This document shows positions 1 to 11,600 of a stretch of DNA of 42,707 nt, piece by piece (the first letter of the stretch is position 1; every line of letters begins with the position of its first letter). The position numbers and the translations under genes were made by a program. This DNA is from a virus. Below the pieces are notes generated by a model. It did not search any database and was not told where the DNA came from. It worked only from the letters and a program-made list of their open reading frames with translations. Location of the stretch: positions 1 to 42,707 of IMG/VR virus record IMGVR_UViG_3300028025_006817; one strand, given 5' to 3'.

Positions 1-915
1 CACTGATCCCGGAACCTATCCGTCACCATCCACCCCCGACGCAACCAAGATGACCTTGTATGTCTATGATGTTATGTCCGAGTCCTCCACTGCATCATCA
101 CCCGTTCCAATGACAACGTCGAACTTCTTGCCACCGAATGTGAGTTCGACAGACCGTGTTGCGTTCACGAATCCGCCAGCGTTCAGCGAGAGCTCCGTCT
201 CGTCCATGTCAATGCCCTAACGACGCGTCTTCGTCATGTTGTACTTGACGTAGAACGTGATCGTATCATCGACCGATAACTGAAGGCGTTCGTATCCCGA
301 AGCAAGACCTTCACCTTGAGTTGCAGGTTTGTTCGGAACCACCATTCCAGCATTCACGGCTTGTTCAAACAAGGAACGGAGGGTTCTTGTTTCCGCACTC
401 GCACTATCTGCATCCAACGCTTGCTTCGGTCCATTGTCGAGTGCACCAAACAGAGATTGAACGGATAACCCCGATTCAGCAACACTCCGAACCGCCGCCG
501 AAGGAATGGACGTGTCCAAAATTGAATTTGCCCACGTGAATGTCTTACTGGAAAAGAGATTGCCCAATGTACTGCATGTAGCTCCTACATCATCCATAAA
601 TTTGCGAGGCGGTGTTGCGTCCGTCGTCGCTAACTTATTGTGAAGCGCACCAATCTATTCTTGAATCACTGTCCAATCCAAAGCAAGGTCCGGAAATTCT
701 TGGACGGACGAACCCGATGCAGTCGCTGCCGAAGCCGTCGGGAGAACCGACCATGATTGTCCGAATGTGAGCAAGTTGGACAAACTCTCAATCGGAACCT
801 TCATCGTGATCGTCTCATCGGATGATATTCCTGTCGTAGTCTCACCGAAGACGGTAATATCCGCATTCTGCGTTGCGGCACGCTCGTACAACTATTGTAC
901 GATCAAATTGGACAT
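1..915 (-). CDS. Large hypothetical protein, virion-type, 3' end outside window
   Basis: I do not recognise this protein. It starts at 915 (MSNLIVQYLYERAATQ) and stays open to the window edge, at least 305 residues. Several in-frame TAG codons (for example 655-657 and 217-219) lie inside it and read as Tyr, joining three fragments into one frame. The C-terminal part alternates polar and hydrophobic residues (ITFYVKYNMTKTRR, ITSYTYKVILVAS), as in beta-rich structural proteins. The middle is Ala/Ser/Thr-rich. It is divergent from the plus-strand block at 1012. A virion structural role is inferred from composition only. Confidence 0.75.
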
Positions 916-945
916 GGTTATGCTTGAACCCTTGAAAAAAACTAA

Positions 946-997
946 CTCGAGATCACAATGTAGCGTTCAAGTGCTACCCCCCTCCGAGGGGCTCGAG
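946..997. other. Nested inverted repeats (cloverleaf-like) between divergent genes
   Basis: Two CTCGAG copies (946-951 and 992-997) can pair. They enclose two hairpins: GTAGC/GCTAC at 960-964/973-977 and CCCCT/AGGGG at 979-983/987-991. The result is a three-way junction in the spacer between the divergent starts at 915 and 1012. The role is unknown; it could be a shared regulatory element or a structured leader. Confidence 0.5.
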
Positions 998-1011
998 AGC
1001 AATGGGAATTT

Positions 1012-1269
1012 ATGAAAGCACTGACTTCCGAAGTTCGTAAGATGTTTGGTGCACTCTGTAATGAAGAGTACAAACTTGGATTAACAGCACCTTTGGAATA
1101 GGAACAAAAAGCGACGGCAGTGCAGACGGTGACTCTGAATACAGAGGGAGTCGTCGCCTACATTTACTATCAAATGTTTAAGGAACGTATTCCGTCCTCT
1201 CCCACTCCCGATGAAGTGGAGCGGATTCGTGTGATCTATGAATTTCTGAAAAAACCGTCACCCTACTAA
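1012..1269 (+). CDS. Small hypothetical protein, 85 aa
   Basis: The frame opens at ATG 1012 and ends with TAA at 1267-1269. One in-frame TAG (APLEYEQKA) reads as Tyr. The protein is predicted helical, with a Tyr-rich middle (VVAYIYYQMFKERIP) and the C-terminus KKPSPY. There is no signal peptide, membrane segment or known motif. It is followed after 4 nt by the conserved virion-type gene at 1274, so the two are probably transcribed together. I do not recognise a family. Confidence 0.7.
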
Positions 1270-1273
1270 ACAA

Positions 1274-1870
1274 ATGGAAAAGTCGGATCTTGAAAAGTGG
1301 GCTTTACCTCAAGTTTCCGATCGCTACAACATGACATCGACCTCTCAACAGTATCCGGGATACCACACGAGTGGACCCGTCTCTGCCATTGCAGATCCGA
1401 AGTTGAATGAATCGGCGGCTCGCCCGTACTTCCAATAGGATACACGGAGTCCGATCTTTGAGCCGAATGCTCGCCAAGACTTAATTGGTCACATTCATCA
1501 GGAGTCGTCCCTCAATAAAGTGTTTTTTAGCGAGTCCAACATTGACAACCTTCAGACTAAGATTCAGGATCAGGTCTCTGCGATGTCCGGAGGGAAGTAT
1601 ACGATTGATAAGCAGAACCCCGATGATTTGCTCCTCATCATGCGCAGTTAGTAGTTGATGTTTGGAAAGAACAATGAGTCGAGTGTTGCAGAGGATTTAG
1701 AAGGATTGAACAGTCGTGTCGTTGGGTATGCATCCGCCAAGATCTATTCGGAGGTGGACTTCTACCAATTTTAGATCAAGGATATTGAAACGTTTGCGCC
1801 CCCGATTGCAAATCCTGTCAACGTACACACGTACGGCAGTCGCACGGGAGAATTGAAATCTTTCTTTTAA
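1274..1870 (+). CDS. Conserved NCLDV virion-type protein (minor-capsid-like), 198 aa
   Basis: The protein has a disordered N-terminal half and a helical C-terminal half. The segment VFFSESNIDNLQTKIQDQV, then LLIMRSYYLMFGKNN, then LNSRVVGYASAKIYSEV followed by YQFYIKDIE, matches in style a protein conserved across algal and amoebal giant viruses and thought to be virion-associated. In that family the middle motif reads MRSxYL, so the tandem TAG TAG in the middle of this gene fits Tyr-Tyr. A further TAG gives FYQFYIKD. The stop is TAA at 1868-1870. The family match is from memory and a capsid role is inferred. Confidence 0.75.
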
Positions 1871-1882
1871 TCGGACAACGTA

Positions 1883-2332
1883 ATGGAAATCCGAGAGTGG
1901 AATCATCGCGTATATGGAAAACTGTCTTCCCATCGGTTTGTGTGGGAAGAGAGTTGGGATTGTTTCCGCCCGATCGGAGGTGTCGGATGGAATGGGTCTT
2001 GTTGGACAGAGATTGAGTTATAGAAATCAAATTTATTAGACCCTCTGTAGGGGTACGGCTCTCGTGAAATGAAGGAGCTCTGCACCCAACTTTCCAAGAC
2101 GGTTGAACTTGAAAATGCAAAGCCGGTATCTTCTTGGTTGGAATTCTGGAAGTGGTTTGGACAAACTCCAGAATGGTGGCGGGATCGGTCGGTGGTCTTT
2201 AGTCATTCCTGCGTCTCCCGTGATGTACACGCTTGGAAAGAGCATTGTGTGAAATCGGGAATTCGAATGCGTACGCTTCGTCAAGGATCGCTTCGGAAAA
2301 CAAGACGTTTACTTCCTCGCACACTATCCTAA
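1883..2332 (+). CDS. Trp-rich hypothetical protein, 149 aa
   Basis: Starts at ATG 1883, 12 nt after the previous stop, and ends with TAA 2330-2332. Two TAG codons (EIELYKSN and DPLYGYGSRE) read as Tyr. It is rich in Trp, Arg and Cys, and the C-terminus is strongly basic (RTLRQGSLRKTRRLLPRTLS), which suggests nucleic-acid contact. No known motif was seen. It sits in a tight plus-strand series and ends 5 nt before the glycosyltransferase start. Confidence 0.65.
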
Positions 2333-2337
2333 ATAAA

Positions 2338-4095
2338 ATGCGAGTCAATTTAATTGGTAATTTTGCACCGAATACAGGTTTGACGCAGGATGCAACCCTT
2401 CTGCGTGGAATTCTGACTGCTGTGTAGGGCGAAGATGTTCAGATCCGTAAGGTTCCCTACCAGTTTCCCCAATGCGAGGAAGCGGATGTGAACTTTTTTT
2501 TGGAGGTTGTGAATGCATCTCTGGTTTCCTACGCAGCACGAAACATTTGGATTCCCAATCCCGAGTGGACGTATCAGTCATGGCATCCCTATGAAAAGTT
2601 GATGGATGAAATTTGGTTAAAGTCAAAGGATCACTCGAACTATTTCCCACGTGGAAATTTTATTGGCTGGACATCGATTGATAAGGTTCTTCCCCCTCGC
2701 AAGAATTATCACAAGGCAATTGTCCTTGTGGGTAAAAATCAACATCGCAATCCCAAGGCTTTATTTCAGGCATAGGATCGGATCAAGCAACAGAAGCCCG
2801 ATGTGTAGGCAGATCTTCCGGTTCTCCATGTTGTGGCACACGGTTTGTTTCAGGAAATGAAGCCCCCAACTACGATTGCGGACAAGGTGAAGATGATGGG
2901 TTCTCTGAAGGAATCGGAGTACGATGAACTCTTGCAGGAATGTGGACTTGCAATTTGTTTGTCGCTTGCGGAAGGATTTGGTCATGCAGTGAACGAAGCC
3001 ATGTCAGCGGGTTGCAATCTCATTCTTTCAAGCATTGCTCCTTTCAAGGAATTGTCGGTTTCAGCTGATTTCGTGAAGTCATCTCAAGTCATCCACCATC
3101 CTCAAATGATGTGCCAACTTGTGGACAGTTCGGTGTCTCATCTTGTCGAATTATTGGAAGAGTAGATCGATCGTCCGTTTGCTGCAAAGAAGGAACGTTC
3201 GACGGCAATTCGTCTTGAGTAGGAAGTTCGTCATGCAGGATGGGTCGAACGTATGAAGGGCATACTTGCTGGACTTAAGCCTGTCGAACCGTACTCACTC
3301 ACTGCAACTTTCCCGAAGGAAGATGAACTCCCCGATATTTCCATCGTCACCATCACCAAGGATCGCCGTGTTTTTATGCCGCTTGCGAAGTATTCCTACA
3401 TGATTCAGTCCTATCCGGAAGAGAAGTTGGAGTGGGTGATTGTGGATGATGGTAAGGATCCGATTGAGGATACCCTGATTGGAGTTCCGAATGTGACCTA
3501 TGTGCGTGTGGAGGAAGAGTTAAGCATTGGTGCGAAGCGGAATTTGGGAGTGGAAAAGGCAATGTAGGATACGATTGTGATGATGGATGACGATGATGTC
3601 TATCCGAACAACAGTGTCCTTCATCGTGTGGCGATGTTAAAAAAGAGTCCTGAAAAGGGAGCGGTCTTCTGTACGACAATTCCCTGCTATGACATTACGA
3701 AGTACAGTTCCTTCATGAATGTACCTCCGATGCAACTTTCGATGGCAGAGCGTGTTTCGGAGGCGACACTGGGTTTCACACGTGCATTCTGGGAGGAACG
3801 CAAGTTTGATGATATTCAGATTGCAGAAGGATGCACATTCATTCAAGGTCGTGAATCAATGTGCCGGGAGATTTCCCCGCAGGAGGTAATTGTTTCATTA
3901 ACACATCCGAAAAATACTTCCTCTCGAAAGATTCCAGAATTTAAGGAGCCGAATGGCTGTCACTTTGGCTTCAATGAGAAGTTATTTGCTGTCGTGTCCG
4001 AGATCGGACTTGCGCTTACTACTTCAAGCCAAAAAGAGACTTGCGGCGACCACGGCGAGTCTTCTTCGTCGCACGACGGCGGCGACCAGCCGTGA
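2338..4095 (+). CDS. Two-domain glycosyltransferase: GT-B (GT4-like) fused to GT-A (GT2-like), 585 aa
   Basis: The N-terminal half resembles a GT4-type glycosyltransferase: a Rossmann start (MRVNLIGNFAPNTG), a hinge strand with KAIVLVGKNQHRNP, and the donor-binding ECGLAICLSLAEGFGHAVNEA region with the family's EGFG-type loop. The C-terminal half, from about residue 320, is a GT2-type domain: PDISIVTITKDRR, EWVIVDDG, ELSIGAKRNLG and the metal-binding acidic run MMDDDDVYPN. It probably transfers two sugars in succession to a viral glycoprotein or glycan. Internal TAG codons (ILTAVYGED, LFQAYDRIK, VEKAMYDTIV) read as Tyr. It ends with TGA 4093-4095, overlapping the convergent basic gene by 80 nt. 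Confidence 0.85.
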
Positions 4096-4315
4096 CGGGC
4101 GCGACCGCATCCGTGGCATCCGCACCACCCATCGCCGCCTTGGCGATCGCAGGGTCAACCGCAACCGCCTCATCGGCACCACCACGGATCTTGAGACCGA
4201 GCTTCTTGAGCGCCTTGCGAGCCTTCTTCTTCGTGATGAGCTTCAACTTGTGACGGCGACCACCGACCGGCGCCGAGTTACCCGCAGATCCATTGACAGG
4301 TGTGTAGGCTTCCAT
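4016..4315 (-). CDS. Small Lys/Arg/Ala-rich basic protein, 99 aa
   Basis: The protein is highly basic (RRHKLKLITKKKARKALKK; AGRRRRATKKTRRGRRKSL) with an Ala/Gly-rich centre, like histone-like or DNA-condensing virion proteins. It ends in TAG (4019-4021) directly followed by TAA (4016-4018), so with TAG = Tyr the last residue is Tyr. Codons favour C or G in the third position, unlike most neighbours but like the genes at 35115 and 36965, which suggests high expression. A TATAACA box lies at 4319-4325, just ahead of the ATG. DNA binding is inferred from charge only. Confidence 0.8.
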
Positions 4316-4345
4316 TTCTGTTATATTTGATTTATGAGAAATTCT

Positions 4346-7300
4346 TTAGGCAGCACAGGAGAGACAATTCGGGGGCTCGACCGTGAATTTCTGGGCGGAT
4401 GCGACTGCCTTCGTCCGAAGATACTAACAACCCGTCTTGAGACCCTTCTTCCAAGCCTACACATGCATCGAAGAAATCTTTGCATACGACGGCTCAGCAA
4501 GGAACAGATTGAGAGACTGGGATTGACAAATGAATGGCGCACGGGATGCAGCCATATCAATCAGAACCTTCTGTGGAATTTCCCAAGCCGTTTTGTAGAT
4601 TGCCCGAAGTTCACTCGGAATCTCCAGAATGGACTGAATGCTTCCGTTGTTTGCCATAATGGTTGTACGAACCTCGGTGTTCCAAAGATTCAGCTTCACA
4701 AGATCCTCCACAAGATACTTATTCACGACCACGAAATCCCCTGCAAGAACTCGGCGTGTCTACAGATTGGATGTGAATGGCTCAAAGCATTCATTGTTTC
4801 CAAGAATCTGGGAAGTCGAAGCCGTAGGCATTGGGGCAATCAGAAGCGAATTGCGTGCACCGTAGGTCACTGCACGAGTCTGGAGACCCGACCAATCCAG
4901 ATTGGTAATCGGCTTCTCACCCCACAGATCGAACTGGAACTTGCCCTTGGAAAGAGGTGAACCCTCGAAGGAAGGGTACTATCCCTGCATTGGAATTCCC
5001 ATATGAGCCGGTGTCTCCAGTTCCTCGGCAATGGTAATACTCGCATCCATCGCCGCATAGTACATGTGCTCAAAGATCTCACGATTGAGCTTGGCAGCCG
5101 CGTCCGATCCCCATGGAAGACGAAGCATTGCAAAGACATCGGCAAGACCCTGAACACCAATTCCAATCGGACGATGGCGCATGTTGGAATTACGACATTC
5201 CTCTGTGGGATAGAAGTTCTGCGTGATGACCTTGTCGAGATTCCGTGTGAGCATCATCGTATACGTACGGAGCTTATCGAAGTTGAATGTGGCGACTTGA
5301 CCATCACCAGACGTCTCCACAAACCGAGGAAGAGCCAGAGAACCGAGATTGCAAACCGCTGTCTCGTCAGGAGACGTATACTCCATGATTTCGGTACAGT
5401 TTCCAGTGAGAATTCCATTAAACACTCCTGCGTGATTGATGGGTTCATTGAAGCAATAGGTATCATCACGACGACCTGTCTTGATAATGCTTTCAATCTT
5501 GATAAACTGCTCTGCATTGCGTTGAGGCTTGCGAACCTGAAACACAAGACGTTTCGGCTTGAAATCAAGCAGAGCAAGCGTGTAAAGACCAGACGATGAA
5601 ATCAGAAGACGCCAAAGTGGCTTGCACTCAAACTCCTTCTGACCACCCTTGCCGTCCGGAAGCACTGTAAGACGAGCATCAAATGCCTTGGCAACCTTTG
5701 CATGAACTCCCATCGTAAGAAGCATCATTCGGATTGCATCCAAGAACTGGAATTCAATACTGCTAATCTGAATGGCTTCATTGGTTCCATTCCGTGCAAT
5801 AGTTCCATCAGCATCGCAGAGACCTTCGAGCCAACGAAGTTTGTTTGCAAGAGAAGCATTCAGAGGAACTTCAAACTTTGGACGAAGAGTGAGAGGAAGT
5901 GTTGTATTCAAACGTCCGCTTGCATCTTCAATGCCGGTCATTGAACGAATTTCAAGATGGGGCACAAGATCCTTCTTTCCACCATAGAGAGAACACGTAG
6001 GACGTCCGTTTGAATATGTACCATCTCCGCAGAAGAATCCATGCGTGTATGCATGAGGAAATTCATCCGTTCCATCCAGAATCGGCGAATCAAACTTCTT
6101 CAGCTTCATTCCCTCCTTTAGATCCTGTGCATCCACCCGGAGTGAATCCTTGATCGAACGGTTATCCTCATAGGATTCATGAATGAGAAACTTGTGATAC
6201 GGAGTACATGTGAGAGAAGCACCATTGCTAAAGTTCACTGTAATAAGATCCTGATCCGTACCTGTCTTGCGAACAGTAGTCTCAGACCACCGTTCACCAT
6301 TCCAGACACGAACTGTCTGATTTTCAAGATCAGAGATCGAATACTATCCCTTATCGGTTAGAATTTGGGTTTCCGGTGCAACACAGAGGTTGCTCGACTG
6401 AATCGTGCCGAGGTTCTGCTGATTGGACTTACGATTCGCAGCGTCCTTATAGCAGAGGTACGGTGTTCCGGTCTGAATCTGGGCATCCAGAATCATCTGC
6501 CAGAGCTTCTGTGCCGGAATCGTCTTGCGTCCCTTCTTTTCGTCTTCATACTTGATGTAGAGTTCCTCGAACTTGTCCCCCCACACATCGGCAAGTCCGG
6601 GGCATTCATTCGGGCACATGAGCGTCCAATTCTCGTTCTTCTCAAGACGCTTCATGAAGAGATCGGGAATCCAGAGACCCTAGAAGAGATCCCGTGCACG
6701 ATCCTCTTCGGCTCCCTGATTGAGCTTGAGACGAAGGAAATCCTCAATATCGGCATGCCACGGCTCGAGATAGATCGCAAAGGATCCATTGCGCTTGCCT
6801 CCCTGATTCACGTACTTGGCGGTATCATTGAAGACCTTGAGCATCGGAACAATGCCCGTCGACTCTCCATTGGTTCCCTTGATGTTGGATCCCCGTGCAC
6901 GAATCTTGTGGACTGCAAGACCAATTCCACCCGCCCACTTGGAAATCTGGGCACAATCGCCGAGTGTCTTGTAAATTCCCTGAATGGAATCCGACTCCAT
7001 CTGCAGGAGAAAGCACGAAGAAAGCTGGGCATGATTGGTACCGGAATTGAAGAGAGTGGGAGTTGCATGAATGAAGTATCCCCATGAGAGTGCATGATAG
7101 GTATCAAACACCGCAGGGAGATTGTCCCCGTGGATCTGAATGGCGACACGCATCCACATGTGCTGGGGACGCTCTACGATGGTTCCCTTCTTCTTGAGGA
7201 GATAGCCCTTCTCAAGCGTCTTGAATCCGAAGTAGTCAAACATGAAGTCACGTTCGTAATCAATTTGAGACTCCAGTTCTGCGGGGTACTTGCAAACAAT

Positions 7301-7651
7301 ATCATGATAGCGATCCGAAATCAGACCGTCGTCGTGGTAGAGTGTTTCAATGCAATCCAGAAGAGTTGCAGGAGTATTCTTGTGGTGGTTATCGACGAGG
7401 ATTCGGGCTGCGAGCTTCCCATAGTTGGGGTGATAGCGAGACTGCATCATGGCGCACGTCTCTGCAGCAAAGTCGTCGAGCTTGCGAGTCTCCATCCCAT
7501 CCTGCAGTTGATTGCAAACCTTCTGAGCAACCAGATCGGGGTTCACATGCTCAAGATTCCCCGTCAGACTCCGAATCCGCTGAAGGATCTCGTCAAACGA
7601 GACCGGAACACGAGAGCCGTCGCGCTTGACAACGTAGAGGTGGTCCGCCAT
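4346..7651 (-). CDS. nrdA: Ribonucleoside-diphosphate reductase large subunit with LAGLIDADG intein, 1101 aa
   Basis: Class I ribonucleotide reductase large subunit, which makes deoxyribonucleotides. There is an N-terminal ATP-cone ([17 protein letters not shown]). Catalytic-barrel motifs include [81 protein letters not shown] and KTGCYYLRT. The C-terminal CLSCAA is the redox-active Cys pair. Six TAG codons read as Tyr; those at 6680-6682, 4760-4762 and 4424-4426 sit at tyrosines conserved in the family. Without the 329-residue intein the enzyme is 772 residues, normal for class I. The start at 7651 is chosen because a GTATAC box abuts the alternative ATG at 7660. The stop is TAA. Confidence 0.97.
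5399..6385 (-). other. Intein with LAGLIDADG homing endonuclease in the reductase (329 aa)
   Basis: The intein starts at Cys ([13 protein letters not shown], splicing block A) after extein SNL and ends ILTGN before extein CTEI. Block B-like CTPYHKFLI and two LAGLIDADG-type motifs ([26 protein letters not shown]) are visible. The insertion lies directly before the Cys that, by alignment with cellular enzymes (human C429), carries the catalytic thiyl radical, so the +1 nucleophile and the catalytic residue are the same Cys. The penultimate residue is Gly rather than the usual His. One TAG (6344-6346) reads as Tyr (DKGYYSISDL). Confidence 0.95.
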
Positions 7652-7660
7652 TTTTGCCAT

Positions 7661-7671
7661 AATGTATACAC
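7661..7671 (-). promoter_or_regulatory. GTATAC TATA-like box upstream of reductase
   Basis: On the minus strand the sequence GTGTATACATT lies 9 nt before the reductase ATG at 7651. The same GTATA(C/A) core is found upstream of the genes at 24946, 35978 and 36965. This is a candidate promoter element, not proven. Confidence 0.4.
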
Positions 7672-7706
7672 CTGCGCGAAGATTCGTTTTCAAGGAAAAA
7701 ATCCAT

Positions 7707-7943
7707 TCAATTTCCCACATCAAGTGCTTGGGTACCATCCCAGATGTATGTGAAATGATTCTAACACTTTTCACCATTACAGATCAGTGTTACCGTGTCC
7801 CCACGACAAATTGAATACTTCGTCTTCTCAATCTATTTTGTGATCAAAGAAGGGAACTACCCTTCCTCGACATCATCATCAAGTTCACTCATATCATTCA
7901 GCGGAATCCCAATTGTACGGGGTGCGAAATAGTGATCAGCCAT
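7707..7943 (-). CDS. Small hypothetical protein, 78 aa
   Basis: ATG 7941-7943 to TGA 7707-7709; three TAG codons read as Tyr (EEGYFPSL, ITKYIEK, EKCYNHFTY). The protein is acidic at the N-terminus (NDMSELDDDVEEGY) and then beta-like with CRGDTVTLICNGEKC. The end resembles its upstream neighbour at 8012: both have a GD-T/I turn and a YxWDG motif (FTYIWDGTQ here, GSYVWDGNK there). They may be related small-domain (SH3- or tudor-like) proteins, which is an inference. With the standard code this gene would be cut into pieces shorter than 40 codons. Confidence 0.7.
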
Positions 7944-8011
7944 TTTGGATTGCTATGCAAATCAACTCGTTTCACAGAACAAATCCATTTTTAGTAAAAA
8001 ATCCATCCAAC

Positions 8012-8563
8012 TCAGATCACATAAATCTCACCCGTTTCTTGAATACAGAACGTTGCCTGTTTAAAGGGAGGAGGCGTTGATCCATCGTAGATGCAACGAT
8101 ACTCCTGACCATTCAGATCCAGACTTCCAACCCACTGCTTACCCTTTTTGGTAAACTGAATGGATTCCTATAGTTCCTGGCTTAACCAGAAACAGTGACC
8201 TCCCTAATCGAGAGCATCCATCCACTATCCGGGATAGAATTCATTTTTTGTGACTACAAATTCACGGGGAATGGATCCCTAATCGGTAATTGTTTCCTAA
8301 TCCAGATGGACAATCTTGTTTCCATCCCACACATATGAACCTTCATTTCGGTAACCCTGTTTCTCAAAGCGGATGATATCACCACGCTTGAGTTCATTTG
8401 TGTCGCTTCGCTACTTGCGATACCACCGCCAATTCTCCTTAATCCATTCAATCACGCGAGGATCTTCAATATTCACCTCATCTGCAGAATCCTAAATCGG
8501 AACCCAGTCATCGTCAATCTCCTCCACGAACTCGTCGTACGGGATGACCCAAACGTATGCCAT
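8012..8563 (-). CDS. Hypothetical protein, 183 aa, Tyr/Trp-rich
   Basis: Starts MAYVWVIPYDEFVEEIDDDW at 8563 and ends with TGA 8012-8014. Seven TAG codons read as Tyr, giving aromatic-rich beta strands (DDWVPIYDSAD, HLDYETITDYGSI, FYPGYWMDALDYGGHCFW). There is a central basic turn ELKRGDIIRFEKQGYRNEG followed by SYVWDG, which recurs in the gene at 7707. The C-terminus is EYRCIYDGS...GEIYVI. No family is recognised. The leader CATCTACAATG is nearly identical to that of the gene at 14311 (CGTCTACAATG). Confidence 0.75.
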
Positions 8564-8612
8564 TGTAGATGGTTGCTTGCATATCCTATTCCATGCATGA
8601 ATCAATCCATTT

Positions 8613-11600
8613 TTATTCCGAAGCCATCTTGACTTGCAGGTGCATCGCCTCCATCTCCTGCAAGAATAAGCGCATTGAATACGGCATCTCCACTTGGGTG
8701 GTGGGGATATCGATGTTTGCATCCAATCGTCCAGTATCGGGTTGGAATAAGAACGTCTCTCCATCCGAACGTTTCATCATACTCTCCTGCATAAATGCAG
8801 AGATTCCATGCGATAACAATGAATCACGCTCCATCTCACCAATACGCAACCCACCTCCATTCGCACGCCCTTCCACCGGTTGATGGGTCATATTATTGCG
8901 AGGTCCTGTCGTGCGATAGTTGATCTTATCTTCGGTCATCTGCTTCATGCGCAAATAGTACGCAGGTCCCATGAAGATATCGCTCTCCATCATCTCTCCT
9001 GTCATACCATTGTACATCACTTCATGACCGTACGGATTGAAGCCAAGTTGGGCGAGAATTTCCTTGACTTCCACCATACGATTCTGAGTGGAATAGGAAT
9101 TGCAGTCGATCAGGGTTCCAAGCGTCATTCCGACCTTCGTCGACATCATCTCTACGAACTGTCCAATGGTCATACGAGAAGGGAATGCATGAGGATTCAG
9201 GACTACATCCGGACGCATACCCGTTGCAGTGTAAGGCATATCCTCTTCAGGTAAGAGAGCACCGCACGTTCCCTTCTGTCCGTGGCGGGCTGCAAATTTA
9301 TCGCCCAGAATCGGAAGACGATGTTCAGCAAGACGAATCTTCACACCAAGCAATCCACCCCGTGTAGTTCCATCCATTTGCTTAATCACCGGTGTACGGA
9401 ACCGGTAGACTGCATCCACACGTCCATGGTGTCCACGCTTCGGTGTTGACGATGAATCCCGATAGTCGATGATCTTGCCGTTGACATCCGTCACCGGTGT
9501 AACCATTCCTACAATCACTGTATTGTCATCCACCAAAGATCCCACCTTCACAATTCCATCCCCATCCAACATCGAAAAATCCTTATCGGGCTGATCCTGC
9601 TTTTTCTTTAAGGCAACTGCATGATATTTGGGATTGGTAAGCGGATTTGCAATAATAGTATGCGATTGAATTTCGGGATTGATCATTGTCTCCTCGATAC
9701 TCAACGAGTGGAAGTAGGTGGTGTGAAACATACCCCGCGCGACCGATGATGAATTCATGAGAACTGAGTCATCCTGATTGTATCCTGTGTACACAGCCAA
9801 TGCAAGAATCGCATTCTCTCCATACGGAAGGCAACCATTACCACCCAAGACGGCTTGCGTCGTCCAGGTTTGCGCAAGCGGGCGTTGCGGAGAGTTCAGA
9901 ATGGCAGAGATGGTATCAAAACGTTTGGCAAAGGCTGTATTGTAGATCGAAACAGCCTGCTTGGATTGTTGACAACTGAATGTGTTGCGAGTCGCAGGAT
10001 TGAATTCGGTAATGGGCAACACACCTCCCGATGCCGAGAATACCGTACTTCCATGAATCTCCGAGGGTTGTTTCGGATGAAAGGGAACTAAACTCACTTT
10101 TAAGCATTCCACTTCTTGGGCATCGATGTAGTCCATCTGCTTCTCCATCATCGTCTTCCATGATGTGACGCGCTTGATTTGCTCGGGGGTGACACCTTCC
10201 CGATACAAAGGACGGCAGGGGCGACCTGCATCGGTCGAAATGTAATATTCATTCTCCAAACGGTTCCAATAGAGTGAGACGAAATGATCTATCTTTTGTG
10301 TACGACGTGCATCCAAGAAATTCTGGTGAAGAGTTTCCGAGTCCTTTTGATTCACACCGACGGGTTCTCCATTAAGAAAAATGCGTGTCCATACCGGATT
10401 CCAAGTCGAAGGATGGATCATTTCAATCGGCACAAAGTGGCGTTCCTTGGAAAGCATTTCACGAATCGCAGAAGCAGGCGATTGAGTGGATAACCGACAG
10501 AACAAACTCATGGACTTCACCATACCAATCGGGCGACCGTCCGGATTATCAATCGGGCACATCAGACCAAAACTGGATGCATGAATACGACGGGGTTCAC
10601 GTTTGGAAGTTTCATGATTCATCTGAATGCTGACACGACGCAATTGAGCTACGGTTCCTAACTATGAGAATCCTGCAAGACGTCCCATCATTTGTGCACA
10701 CTGCTATCCTGACTTTCCCCACGAAGCCTTGAAAGACTTCTCAAATTGGTTTTGGAATTCAAGATAGCGCCAGAACTTCTCGATTCGGTCTTCCGGGACA
10801 ATGTCTGCAATCTTGCGCCCTGCATAGATCTTCCCTTCGTACTCAATCTTGGACTCCATCTCAAGCAGGATCCGATCCTTCAGTTCCTTGTAGATGCGAC
10901 GGAACTCATCAAAACAGAGTTCTCCCGAAGCATCCAAACGCTTGAATCGGTAATGGTCACGATCCGAAGGCGGACGAATCTCTAAGGCTACATCCATCGC
11001 CATCCGAAAGAGAATCCCGAGAACCTATCCCTTGCGACGATAGAGAGACGCAGCTGATTCGCCTTCACGAGGTTCGCAATGGGGAAAGAGTTGTTCGTAG
11101 AGACGTTTGTACACACCTCCCAAACTACGAGAACGAACTTGTTGACGGAGGAAAAGCAGATTGGGATCCTGAGTTTGGTCTTCTTCCTTGGACATCTCTT
11201 GGGCAATGAACTTCTCATGGGTCAACTTGAGAATTGCAAACAGGGAATCCTATTGAGTCCTCTCAGTCTCAGTCACACCACAGAGTGTTACGTCGTATAC
11301 ATCCTGTGCCGTGGTGAATCCAAGGGCTGCAAAGACACTGAATAAAGGAATTGGATTTTCAAAACCAGGAATGGAAACCTTGGCAAGACGTTTGGTTAAG
11401 AAGGAAGCCTAATCGGTTTCCTTTGCAATTTCCTTCGGATCCGTGACATCTTTGGGTTTGGAAGGAATGCGAACTTCATGGGTGTAGGGTCCCCGAGTTC
11501 CGTCTTCCGAACCCGATCGAATCCCTGCAATGTATTCGTACTCTTCGCCACGAGACCGCCCTTCAATGTCTTTCTCTTTTTCCTTCTCATACAACGACGG

